DNA of 53,351 nucleotides from positions 1 through 53,351 of the forward strand of contig DRGP01000044.1 of assembly GCA_011050015.1 (NCBI GenBank). The letters are read 5' to 3'. Below are positions 37,169 to 46,106 of this stretch, piece by piece (position 1 is the stretch's first letter; each line of letters starts with the position of its first letter). Both the position numbers and the translations under genes were made by a program. Origin of the DNA: Leeuwenhoekiella sp. (GTDB taxonomy: Bacteria; Bacteroidota; Bacteroidia; Flavobacteriales; Flavobacteriaceae). The notes beneath the pieces were generated by a model that was given only the letters and a program-made list of their open reading frames with translations, searched no databases and was not told the origin of the DNA.

Positions 37169-37954
37169 ATGGTTTATATTTTAATTTTGGTTGTGATTCT
37201 TCTGTTTGCTATTCATTTTTATCGAAAAGAGAAACGGCATAGCGTAAAGCCATTTCCAGAGCATTGGCACAAATTATTAATGGAGAATGTTCTTTATTAT
37301 AAAAATCTTTCAAAAGGCAGGCAACTTGTTTTTCAACAAAAAATGATGCAGTTTTTAAGTGAGGTTTATATAGATGGCGTGCAGTTTGAATTGGAAGAAT
37401 TAGACAAAATTTTAATTGCAGCAAGTGCGGTAATTCCTGTTTTCGGCTTTAAAGAATGGCATTACACTAATTTAAGTGGAATCCTCTTATACCCAGATAA
37501 TTTTAATGAAGATATGCAATTTAGCAGTAAGGATAACTCGCGCAATATTGGTGGGATAGTCGGGAACGGACGTTTTGAGAAACAAATGATTTTATCTAAA
37601 AAAGCATTGTATCACGGTTTTAGAAACACAACAGATAAAAGCAATACAGGCATACACGAATTTGTACACCTTATTGATAAGCTGGATGATAGAACAGATG
37701 GCGTTCCAGAGCGATTATTAGAACATCAATATGCAATACCTTGGCTGAATTTAATTCATAAGGAAATAGAAGCCATAAACGACAACCATTCTGATATCAG
37801 AAAATATGGTGGTACAAACCAAGCAGAATTCTTTGCAGTAGCTTCAGAATATTTCTTCGAGCGCCCAGATTTGCTCAAAAAGAAACATCCAGAACTTTAT
37901 AAAATGTTAGTTAAATGCTTCAATCAAAAATTAGCAAATCCAATTAAAAATTAG
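37169..37954 (+). CDS. MtfA-like zinc-dependent peptidase
   Basis: TGIHEFVHLIDKLDDRTDGVP (HExxH), AEFFAVASEYFFERPDLL. Confidence 0.88.
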   Translation: MVYILILVVILLFAIHFYRKEKRHSVKPFPEHWHKLLMENVLYYKNLSKGRQLVFQQKMMQFLSEVYIDGVQFELEELDKILIAASAVIPVFGFKEWHYTNLSGILLYPDNFNEDMQFSSKDNSRNIGGIVGNGRFEKQMILSKKALYHGFRNTTDKSNTGIHEFVHLIDKLDDRTDGVPERLLEHQYAIPWLNLIHKEIEAINDNHSDIRKYGGTNQAEFFAVASEYFFERPDLLKKKHPELYKMLVKCFNQKLANPIKN

Positions 37955-37995
37955 TTTCTATTTAGGAGAGATTAAATCTGTAATTGAAAATCGTA

Positions 37996-38051
37996 AAGAG
38001 CGGATATTTTGAATATGCTAAACTACTTATAGCAATAAAATATCCGCTCTT
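37996..38051. terminator. Long-stem hairpin between convergent genes
   Basis: AAGAGCGGATATTTT (37996-38010) perfectly complementary to AAAATATCCGCTCTT (38037-38051). Confidence 0.7.
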
Positions 38052-38066
38052 CAATTATTTATTTCC

Positions 38067-39281
38067 TCAAAAGTTTATAACACTATCCAATGCATCATCT
38101 GCCTCTTTATGGATGAAATTGGCTTGATAGTTCAAGGTGGTTTTCAAATCACTATGGCGATATAATTTCTGTAGCATCAACGGATGAATGGCATCCCCAG
38201 CAATATTTCCAAAACTATGCCGTGCTATGTGCATCGTTATTTTCTTATTTATTTTAGCCTTTTTAGAGATTGATTTTAGATTGTCATTAAACCTCTTTGT
38301 AGCAGTTTTTCTCTTGTTATATAAATCTTTCGCATTTTCAGGGTCTGCCTTTTTCAATTCAGGGAAAACAAAATCATCATCACTTCTTTTATCATCTTTA
38401 TATTGGTCTAAAATCTTTAGTACTTTTTCAGGAATTTTTAATGATAGAAGTTTTGCGTTTTTATGCATTCTATAATGCAGCCTGTTATCATAAATATCTG
38501 ACCATTTGGTTCGTAGAACATCAGAAACCCTCATACCAGCAAAATTGAAACTAAAAAGCCAAACATTTCTAGTATGTATTTCAGAAGGTTTGAGATTTAT
38601 CAAATTTTCAATTTGTTGAATCTCTAAAATATTTAGTCCGACTTTGGTAGTTTCAGGAAATTTGATTTTTATTTTATCGCCACCGAAGGGATATAATTCT
38701 CTGCTTACAATTTTGTATTTAATTGCTCTGTTAAATAATAGCCTTACAAATACCAAAATGTTCATTATTGAGGTTTCAGACAGGGAGTACTTAACTTTTA
38801 AAGTTAACATCAGTTTTTTAAGAAAACGTTCATCAATTTCTTGAAAAGACAATTGTTTCGAATTGTGATATTTTATAATAAAGCTCAACCACGCTTTATC
38901 AGTAGATAAACGATTTAGCTTTTCTGTACTTTCTAAATCGTCAAGATGTTCTTGTGCTAATTCAAAGAATGAAGCATTGATACCGGAGGAATATATTTCC
39001 TTCTTAATTTGATTGGCAGAAGCATCTTTTTGTTCGGATTGAAGCGTAATAAGAGCATTGTTTAATTCAGAAAGTTTCAAGGATAACAAATTGTTCAAGG
39101 TTTTGAAATTTATGTGTGATTTCTTAACCCGAATATTCTTTTCATCCCAATCTTCCAATTCAATGTAGTGACCTATATATTGGTATGTTGAGCGACGATT
39201 TTTTGTAATACGTATGGCAAGAGGATACAAGCCTTCTTTATTAGGCTTTTTGCGAAGAACTATTTTAGCGTTTGATGACAT
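38067..39281 (-). CDS. int: Tyrosine-type recombinase/integrase (phage-integrase SAM-like, Bacteroidetes ICE/island type)
   Basis: FNFAGMRVSDVLRTKW, HIARHSFGNIA, YRHSDLKTTLNYQ; ORF track start 39311, internal start 39281 plausible. Confidence 0.9.
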   Translation of the reverse strand: MSSNAKIVLRKKPNKEGLYPLAIRITKNRRSTYQYIGHYIELEDWDEKNIRVKKSHINFKTLNNLLSLKLSELNNALITLQSEQKDASANQIKKEIYSSGINASFFELAQEHLDDLESTEKLNRLSTDKAWLSFIIKYHNSKQLSFQEIDERFLKKLMLTLKVKYSLSETSIMNILVFVRLLFNRAIKYKIVSRELYPFGGDKIKIKFPETTKVGLNILEIQQIENLINLKPSEIHTRNVWLFSFNFAGMRVSDVLRTKWSDIYDNRLHYRMHKNAKLLSLKIPEKVLKILDQYKDDKRSDDDFVFPELKKADPENAKDLYNKRKTATKRFNDNLKSISKKAKINKKITMHIARHSFGNIAGDAIHPLMLQKLYRHSDLKTTLNYQANFIHKEADDALDSVINF

Positions 39282-39315
39282 AATTGACCTAGTTTTGCGT
39301 ACGAAAGCCAAATCA

Positions 39316-39335
39316 GGTACAACATAGGTACAACA
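39316..39335 (+). repeat. Direct repeat GGTACAACATAGGTACAACA, copy 1
   Basis: Identical 20-mer at 39401..39420; each contains two GGTACAACA units. Confidence 0.85.
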
Positions 39336-39400
39336 TTCAATTTTGAATGTTTAGTTTACCAAGAAGTTTCCCTAAAGATACAAATTTATTAGTTTCTCTG

Positions 39401-39420
39401 GGTACAACATAGGTACAACA
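39401..39420 (+). repeat. Direct repeat GGTACAACATAGGTACAACA, copy 2
   Basis: Identical 20-mer at 39316..39335. Confidence 0.85.
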
Positions 39421-39519
39421 AATGTTGAAATCAATTGATATTAGATGATATCAAAGAAAATGACATATTATATAATCAATTGAAAATGAGTGGCTTTGGT
39501 GCTGTTTGGGCAAATGTAC

Positions 39520-39575
39520 GCTAGACTTAGGATCTAGTGCCTTACGGTGTGAGAGTTCGAGTCTCTCCGCCTGTA
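39520..39575 (+). tRNA. 3' fragment of tRNA-Leu(TAG), probable attachment-site remnant
   Basis: CTAGA-CTTAGGA-TCTAG anticodon arm, long variable arm, GAGAG-TTCGAGT-CTCTC T-arm, CGCCTGT-A acceptor end; no matching ACAGGCG 5' acceptor or D-arm upstream. Confidence 0.75.
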
Positions 39576-39580
39576 CAACG

Positions 39581-39610
39581 AAAAGACTTCTTGGAAACAA
39601 GAGGTCTTTT
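39581..39610 (+). terminator. Rho-independent terminator downstream of tRNA-Leu 3' end
   Basis: AAAAGACTTCTTG-GAAA-CAAGAGGTCTTTTTTT. Confidence 0.75.
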
Positions 39611-39662
39611 TTTATGCAGAAAATTTTTAAAAACCAAAATCAAGGAGAGACGAGAAGTTTAT

Positions 39663-39680
39663 CCTGAGCCTGTCGAAAGG
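39663..39680 (+). repeat. Interspersed REP-like repeat of the CCTGAGCCTGTCGAAAGG type
   Basis: CCTGAGCCTGTCGAAAGG; recurrent intergenic motif in Bacteroidetes genomes. Confidence 0.55.
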
Positions 39681-39691
39681 CCTGTAAAACG

Positions 39692-39724
39692 AGAAAAGCC
39701 GACTTTAACGAGTCGGCTTTTTCT
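39692..39724. terminator. Hairpin terminator
   Basis: AGAAAAGCCGACT-TTAACG-AGTCGGCTTTTTCT. Confidence 0.7.
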
Positions 39725-39918
39725 GTTTTTAGATCAATAATAATTCGTTTTAAGGAAGCCATTACTAGTTTTCAGTCTCTTTTTCCAGATTTTCCTGCGT
39801 TGTAAATGCACCAGCATCAATTTCATTCTCGGCATCCAGCAGTTCTTGATTGTACCGCTTTTTTGTCAAGGGTTTCTTTAAAATTTTCGACCTATAATGA
39901 ACTTACACCAAAAAAAAT

Positions 39919-40935
39919 CTATAATAATGTAGCTTTTATTTCAACTAAATCTACTTGGTATTTATTTACCTCTAAGCACTCTAGCTTATCGTCTGCGAAA
40001 ATCACATAGTTTACACCATTCTTGTGCACTGAACTTTCAAAAATGATTCCATGAGCTCCAGTGATGTATTTAATAAATTCACATATAAATTGAGTAGGAA
40101 TGTATTCTATTTGTGAATCGTAGCGCCGCACAGGCTTTGACAGATCTAAACTGATTTTCTTTTTAAGAAATCTCGACTTCGCATATTCAATTTTATCTTG
40201 CTCTAAAAAGGGGCTGCCATAGCTCGTAAAATCGACTAATTTTATAGTTTCATTTTTCTTTAGCGAAAATTTTCCGATACTGAGTTCATCTAAATATGTA
40301 ACTCTAGTTTCATATAGAGTTGTCGTCCATTCCTTACATAAATATAGAAAAGAAATTCCTTCAGGATTAGCCCTACCGTTTGTAGAATATTTGGCAGGCG
40401 GACTACCCATTTCATTTATGGAATATACACTAGCTCCTTCTTTGTGATGAATTCTTGCCCTGTACAAAATTGTTTTATCAGATAATCCTGTTTGAGCTTC
40501 AAAGAACCTATCCCAACCATAATCAAAAGAAATTGTATCTAAATTTATTAAAAAACGTCTCTCCCATTTTAATTCATGTTTTAAAACTTCCCAATAAGAT
40601 ACGCAATCTTCAATTTCTTGTAAATAAGTTACTGTGGTATCTGGGTTTTTCAAATCATTAGGCATTAATGAATAAGCATCTAGTAAAATACTATGAGCTA
40701 TATTTTGTGAGGAAAAAAGATTCCAGTCATTTTGTAGTATTTGAGACAAAGTAAATTCTGAACTTTTATCTTCCTCGAAAATATCTATCAACTCAACAAA
40801 AAAGTCTAATAATTCAGCTATGTCGATTTGATGGGATTTAGGATGCCCACAATACATGCATTCAGATATTATGGAAGAGTTTGCTTCAATAAATCTTTTT
40901 AGCTCTAAATCATTAAAACATTCACTGCAAACCAT
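39919..40935 (-). CDS. RES-domain protein with N-terminal Cys-rich/HEPN_RES-like domain
   Basis: N-term MVCSECFNDLELKRFIE...CMYCGHPKS (two CxxC); RES-like YRAR, NGRANPEGISFLYLCKEWTTTLYETR, YIPTQFICEFIK, GIIFESS. Confidence 0.75.
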   Translation of the reverse strand: MVCSECFNDLELKRFIEANSSIISECMYCGHPKSHQIDIAELLDFFVELIDIFEEDKSSEFTLSQILQNDWNLFSSQNIAHSILLDAYSLMPNDLKNPDTTVTYLQEIEDCVSYWEVLKHELKWERRFLINLDTISFDYGWDRFFEAQTGLSDKTILYRARIHHKEGASVYSINEMGSPPAKYSTNGRANPEGISFLYLCKEWTTTLYETRVTYLDELSIGKFSLKKNETIKLVDFTSYGSPFLEQDKIEYAKSRFLKKKISLDLSKPVRRYDSQIEYIPTQFICEFIKYITGAHGIIFESSVHKNGVNYVIFADDKLECLEVNKYQVDLVEIKATLL

Positions 40936-40937
40936 TT

Positions 40938-41864
40938 TTAAACTCTAGCAGAATCATTTATAATTTCTAGGTGGTGCTTAATTGCAATTTTCTTTACCAT
41001 TCCCAATCCAGGATATTTGGCTTCATTATAATAATCTCTAAGTTCATTAGAAGCTACTGTATGAATTTCCTTTTCATTTAGAAAATCAACAGCTTTTTTG
41101 GCAGCTTCTGCAAATTTCCCCTGTATGTTCGCACGGTCAAAGTTACTCTCAGAAGTGAAGTGCCTAATCCATATTTCATCTTTTGTCTTCAGATATGTTA
41201 AGTGAATAGCTACAGCGTATGGAGCACTGCCACCTTCAATCCATTCACTGATTAGAGGCGTGTAATCCGAAAAACCAGCATATCCATCTTGAAGGTAATA
41301 AAAATGTTCTTCCGTAAATTTTTCTTCTGGCAAATCCAAATAATCACTATTTCTCTTTTCTGGTTTGAAATTGTCGTCTAGTCTTATTATTTTTTTATCG
41401 ATACCATCAACAAACCTTTTTAGGCTTCTATTATCTTCTGAAAGAACAGCAGTAACATAGTCAGATAAAACAATCTCTTTAAAATATTCGTTATTGGTAT
41501 CAGTTTGATCAGTGCAAATAATCATTGTATTTTCAAGTGCCAATTGATTCAATAGGACATTTACGGCATCATAATTATTTCTAACTATCAATACTGGTAT
41601 CCACCTTTCTCTATTAGCTAATTCAGTAACAAGTCCATTGAGAATATCATCCACATTTTTAATTTCGCCTACTTGTGGATTTAAAACCATTCCAAATTTC
41701 ACTTTACCGGCTATAAGCTTCGGTAAAGCTAGTTTCATGCTGTTAAACGATTTTTTTACAGGTTCGATTATTGGGATGATGTTATTTTTATCCCCTCTAA
41801 TATCGGAGTATTCTCTTAGAGCTATTAATTCAAACTGTCTTCCTCTCAAATATGGATAATACAT
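40938..41864 (-). CDS. sce7725 family / phage beta-like protein
   Basis: MYYPYLRGRQFELIALREYSD N-terminus; IIPIIEPVKKSFNSMKLALPKLIAGKVKFGMVLNPQVGE; operonic between the two neighbouring genes. Confidence 0.65.
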   Translation of the reverse strand: MYYPYLRGRQFELIALREYSDIRGDKNNIIPIIEPVKKSFNSMKLALPKLIAGKVKFGMVLNPQVGEIKNVDDILNGLVTELANRERWIPVLIVRNNYDAVNVLLNQLALENTMIICTDQTDTNNEYFKEIVLSDYVTAVLSEDNRSLKRFVDGIDKKIIRLDDNFKPEKRNSDYLDLPEEKFTEEHFYYLQDGYAGFSDYTPLISEWIEGGSAPYAVAIHLTYLKTKDEIWIRHFTSESNFDRANIQGKFAEAAKKAVDFLNEKEIHTVASNELRDYYNEAKYPGLGMVKKIAIKHHLEIINDSARV

Positions 41865-41868
41865 GTAA

Positions 41869-42732
41869 TTATATTGAAATTGGTTGCTTTAAAGCACTGA
41901 TTAGCTCGTTACGCTTTTTTAAACTGAGATTCAATGCTAAACCCAGCTGTCTGAGTTCGCTAGGATAATCGCTTAAAATTTCGGAATTTGTTTTTCTTTT
42001 TTTCAGCTCATTAATAAAAAGTGTATTTAAAATCTCATTTGGTATTTTTGATATTAGCTTTTCACATATTTCAAACATGTTAAAACTATTCATAGGAGGC
42101 AAATATCCATAATAAGAGTTTACTATGTTTTTATATTCATTTGTCCTTACTACTCGCATTAAAGTATAAGGACATATCAATTCATTAATTTCAGCTGACC
42201 TTACCTGAACCATTTTGAAAGACTTTGTTTTTTTTACGAGCGCTATTATGCCAGCGCTATTATCTTCAGCCTTATACTTATCAACAAGGTTTTCGTGTGT
42301 AACAATATACGTCTGTTTAAAAAGCTTTCTATAATCACTTAATTGTCCAATCAAACGTTTAGTCGAATCTAACTCAGTTTTTATTTCAAAAACTTTACTT
42401 GTACCATTAAATAGAACCATATCTGCTATGGAATTACCTACCCTAAATTCATTAATTATGTTAGTGTCATCTAAAGCATATTTTTTTAGAATTAATTTTT
42501 CTATTAGGGTGTTTTTATAAATATACTCATTTTGATAATTTTGAAGTAAATGTCTGTATACATGTTTTATGTACCCCCTATAATCAGAAAATGAAGAGCC
42601 TATATTTTTTTTATCGTAAGCATTAATTCTATTATTCATAAAATCGTAATCTCCATTTTTCAGTAATTTTGAAAAATTAGTACTAGAAAAAATTAATGAA
42701 TAACTTCGTAACTTCTGAATGTCTTTTTTCAT
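41869..42732 (-). CDS. sce7726 family, PD-(D/E)XK nuclease-like protein
   Basis: EFRVGNSIADMVLFNGTSKVFEIKTELDSTKRLIGQLSDYRKLFKQTYIVTHE (D...ExK core followed by QxxxY). Confidence 0.7.
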   Translation of the reverse strand: MKKDIQKLRSYSLIFSSTNFSKLLKNGDYDFMNNRINAYDKKNIGSSFSDYRGYIKHVYRHLLQNYQNEYIYKNTLIEKLILKKYALDDTNIINEFRVGNSIADMVLFNGTSKVFEIKTELDSTKRLIGQLSDYRKLFKQTYIVTHENLVDKYKAEDNSAGIIALVKKTKSFKMVQVRSAEINELICPYTLMRVVRTNEYKNIVNSYYGYLPPMNSFNMFEICEKLISKIPNEILNTLFINELKKRKTNSEILSDYPSELRQLGLALNLSLKKRNELISALKQPISI

Positions 42733-43018
42733 TAAACTTTATTTTTAATATATCACAAAGATATCTAAAGCAATTTACTTGATAGGTTCTTTCCAAAATT
42801 CTACTGCGGACTCAAATATTACGGATTTTAGAGTTAATTATTATTTAGGATTGGTTTTTCATTTTATAATTTACTCAGTCTAAACTTTACTAATGTAATT
42901 TTTTTAACTATCAATCATATTGAACTAACACCATATATTCATCACTAAAATTAGCAAATTACCCCATATACCCCCCCATTCAACCAAAACCCTGCCTATC
43001 TTTACCGAAAATAATTTT

Positions 43019-44359
43019 ATGCCCAAAACCTTTTCCGATTTAGGAATCAATACTGCACTACAACAAAGTTTAGCGGAATTAAACATTGCCGTTCCCACAG
43101 AAATTCAGCAAAAAACAATACCACTTATCTTAAACGAAACCAAGGATGTAGTAGCCCTGGCAAAAACGGGAAGTGGGAAGACGGCTGCGTTTGGGTTGCC
43201 CTTATTGCAAAAAATAGATGCCCAAAACACAACGATACAAGCGGTAATTTTGGCGCCTACACGCGAACTGGGACAGCAAATTCATGCCAATTTGATCAGT
43301 TTTTCGGCCCACAGTCCAGAAATCAGTATCGCATCTATTTGCGGTGGGATTCCCATAAAGCCTCAGATAGAACGTTTAAAAGGTGCCACGCATATAGTTG
43401 TGGCCACGCCCGGAAGATTGGTCGATTTAATAAACCGCAAAGCCATCGACCTTAAAAACGTTTCTTATCTGGTACTGGACGAGGCAGACGAAATGGTAAC
43501 CGCCCTAAAAACCGATCTGGAAAGCATTCTTGCGGAAATTCCAAAAAGCAGAAGAACGTTGCTTTTTACGGCCACCATGCCGGGAACCATTAAGCAACTG
43601 GTGCAAAACTACATGAGCAAGCATGTGCTGCATATAGAAGCTGAAATGGAAACAGTAGGCCATCAGGGCATTGATCATCAATTTATGGTGGTCGAACCCA
43701 TTGAAAAACTGGAGGTTTTGCTTCACTTTTTAAGTGCTAAAGAAGGGGAGCGGGGCATTATTTTCTGTAAGACAAAAGCCGCGGTTAACAAACTGGCCAA
43801 AAATCTAGCGATCAATAAATTTTCTTCTGGAGCGCTGCACGGTAGTCTTTCGCAGCCTATCCGTGATCGCATTATGGGTCAGTTTCGCGAAGGACATATT
43901 GATATCTTGGTTGCTACAGATCTTGCTGCACGCGGCCTGGACGTTAAAGAAATCAGTTATGTGATCAATTACCATTTGCCAGATACGTATGAAACCTACG
44001 TGCACCGAAGCGGCCGTACGGCAAGGGCAGGGGCAAAGGGACTCGCGATTACCATCCTTCAGCAAGAAGAGGTTTTTGAAATCCCAGAATTTGAAGAAGA
44101 ACTGGGCATCGTTTTCAACGAAATGAAAAAGCCAGACGCCCAGAGCACCGAAGAAAACAATACGCTTTTATGGGCCAAAAAAATCTTTAAAACAAAACCC
44201 AACAGAACTATTTCGGCGGAATTTAAAGAGAAAATCAGCACGGTTTTTCATCATTTGACAAAAGAAGAACTCATAGATAAAATACTCGCGCATCAGTTGG
44301 CAAAAACCACAAGTATCGAACCAAAAGCTGAAGCGCCAACTAAGAAAAAGAAAAAATAG
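43019..44359 (+). CDS. DEAD/DEAH-box RNA helicase
   Basis: AKTGSGKTAAFGLPLL, DEAD, TATMP, HRSGRTARAG. Confidence 0.95.
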   Translation: MPKTFSDLGINTALQQSLAELNIAVPTEIQQKTIPLILNETKDVVALAKTGSGKTAAFGLPLLQKIDAQNTTIQAVILAPTRELGQQIHANLISFSAHSPEISIASICGGIPIKPQIERLKGATHIVVATPGRLVDLINRKAIDLKNVSYLVLDEADEMVTALKTDLESILAEIPKSRRTLLFTATMPGTIKQLVQNYMSKHVLHIEAEMETVGHQGIDHQFMVVEPIEKLEVLLHFLSAKEGERGIIFCKTKAAVNKLAKNLAINKFSSGALHGSLSQPIRDRIMGQFREGHIDILVATDLAARGLDVKEISYVINYHLPDTYETYVHRSGRTARAGAKGLAITILQQEEVFEIPEFEEELGIVFNEMKKPDAQSTEENNTLLWAKKIFKTKPNRTISAEFKEKISTVFHHLTKEELIDKILAHQLAKTTSIEPKAEAPTKKKKK

Positions 44360-44536
44360 ATTTTTTACATTTTCTTCTTCGGAATTTAAATTTTTCTTAC
44401 TGACGGAATTTTCTTAAGCCTAGTCTTTTTTGGTTCGTTTTTTTGGCAATGAAAAAAATGAACAACTATTGATTGAAAAAAAATGAGAGTTTATTTACTA
44501 CAGCTTTTATAGAATACAATATACATCAAAGAATAA

Positions 44537-45850
44537 ATGGCAAACGAAATAAAAAACCAACAGGAAATTTTAGCAAAGCTGGAGATAGCGGTATTAAACC
44601 CGATGCAGGAAGAAGCGATTGCTGTGATTAAAAAAACAGCAAATACCATCCTGTTATCGCCTACAGGAACGGGGAAAACGCTGGCGTTTCTATTGCCTAT
44701 TCTAAAGAATCTGGATGCCGAGAATCCAGAAGTGCAAGCGCTGATTGTGGTCCCCACACGAGAACTTGCCATTCAGATTGAGCAGGTGGTGCGCGATATG
44801 GGGTCGGGCTTTAAAGTAAATGCCGTTTATGGCGGTAGGGCCAAGAGCAAGGATAAGATAGAATTGAAACATACTCCCGCTATTTTAATCGGTACGCCGG
44901 GGCGTATTTTGGATCACTTTGAAGATGATCGGTTTTCAAAAAAGAGTATTAAAAATTTGGTGCTTGATGAATTTGACAAGTCGCTTGAGATAGGTTTTGA
45001 AAGCGAAATGAGCGATATTCTAAATGCATTGCCCGCTTTGAACAAACGCATATTGACATCGGCTACTCAAGGCGTTAAAATCCCGAAGTTTGTAAAATTG
45101 GTCAAACCGACGATTATTGACTATTTATCGGACAAAAAAGACCCAAAATTGGCCATTAAAACGGTGGTTTCACCCGGTAAGGATAAATTGAAAACGCTAC
45201 TACAACTTCTGCGGTTTCTGGGCGACCAACCGGGAATCATCTTTTGCAATTTTAGGGACAGTATTGAAAGCGTAAGCGGTTTTCTGACCGAAAACAAGAT
45301 AAGCCATACCTGTTTTTCCGGCGGCATGGAACAGAAAGACAGGGAGCGGACGCTTATAAAATTCAGAAATGGAAGCAGCCAGGTTTTGGTGGCCACAGAT
45401 CTCGCGGCCAGAGGGATAGATATTCCTGAGTTGAAATTTATCATCCATTATGAGCTGCCCCATTCCGCCATAGAATTCACCCACAGAAACGGTAGGACAG
45501 CCCGGGTCAATGAAAAAGGAACGGCCTACATCCTGCAATGGAAAAACCAGCTTTTACCAGAATTTATTAAAAAAACAGAACCCATAACAATTCCACAAGC
45601 AACGACGCAAGAAGGAGAATCTTGGGTAACACTTTTTATTTCCGGTGGAAGAAAGGACAAAATTTCCAAAGGTGATATTGCCGGACTTTTCATAAAAGAG
45701 GGGAATATTTCAAGTGAACAATTGGGCAACATTGAGTTAAAACAGGACTGCGCTTTTGTGGCCGTGCCGCTGGCGCTTGCAGATCAATTGGTAAATACAT
45801 TGAACAATAGCAGGCTGAAGAAGAAAAAGGTACGTATCTATGTTATGTAA
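44537..45850 (+). CDS. DEAD/DEAH-box RNA helicase, DEFD variant
   Basis: SPTGTGKTLAFLLPIL, VLDEFDK, TSATQ, HRNGRTARV. Confidence 0.93.
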   Translation: MANEIKNQQEILAKLEIAVLNPMQEEAIAVIKKTANTILLSPTGTGKTLAFLLPILKNLDAENPEVQALIVVPTRELAIQIEQVVRDMGSGFKVNAVYGGRAKSKDKIELKHTPAILIGTPGRILDHFEDDRFSKKSIKNLVLDEFDKSLEIGFESEMSDILNALPALNKRILTSATQGVKIPKFVKLVKPTIIDYLSDKKDPKLAIKTVVSPGKDKLKTLLQLLRFLGDQPGIIFCNFRDSIESVSGFLTENKISHTCFSGGMEQKDRERTLIKFRNGSSQVLVATDLAARGIDIPELKFIIHYELPHSAIEFTHRNGRTARVNEKGTAYILQWKNQLLPEFIKKTEPITIPQATTQEGESWVTLFISGGRKDKISKGDIAGLFIKEGNISSEQLGNIELKQDCAFVAVPLALADQLVNTLNNSRLKKKKVRIYVM

Positions 45851-46106
45851 ACCATCGTTTGGTGGTATCTTGGGCGTAACGTGCTACTTCAAATTAGAAT
45901 TGAAAAGACCTAATTTAAAGAGATACTCGTAAAATTAAGGACGTTGGCAATAGAATTTCTGAATTAGGTAAAAAGCCTTTGGGAATTACCATAAAAGGCA
46001 GGGTATTTGCCCACAATGTTTGCTTAAAATTAAATTTTTGCCTAGGTTGTAATAAACCGAAAACCAGTCTATTGTTGATAGCCCAATAAAAATAAAAGCT
46101 CTATTT

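Noticed and set aside
39481-39575. Intact tRNA-Leu gene
   Set aside because: No 5' acceptor strand complementary to CGCCTGT and no canonical D-arm (GGTAGAC-type) upstream, so only a 3' fragment is supported.
39537-39740. 67-aa plus-strand ORF after the tRNA fragment
   Set aside because: It overlaps the tRNA 3' end, a terminator, a REP-like repeat and another hairpin; not a credible protein.
45880-46040. Possible gene remnant (TRKIKDVGNRISELGKKPLGITIKGRVFAHNVC in one frame)
   Set aside because: Short, no recognisable family or start context; could be chance.
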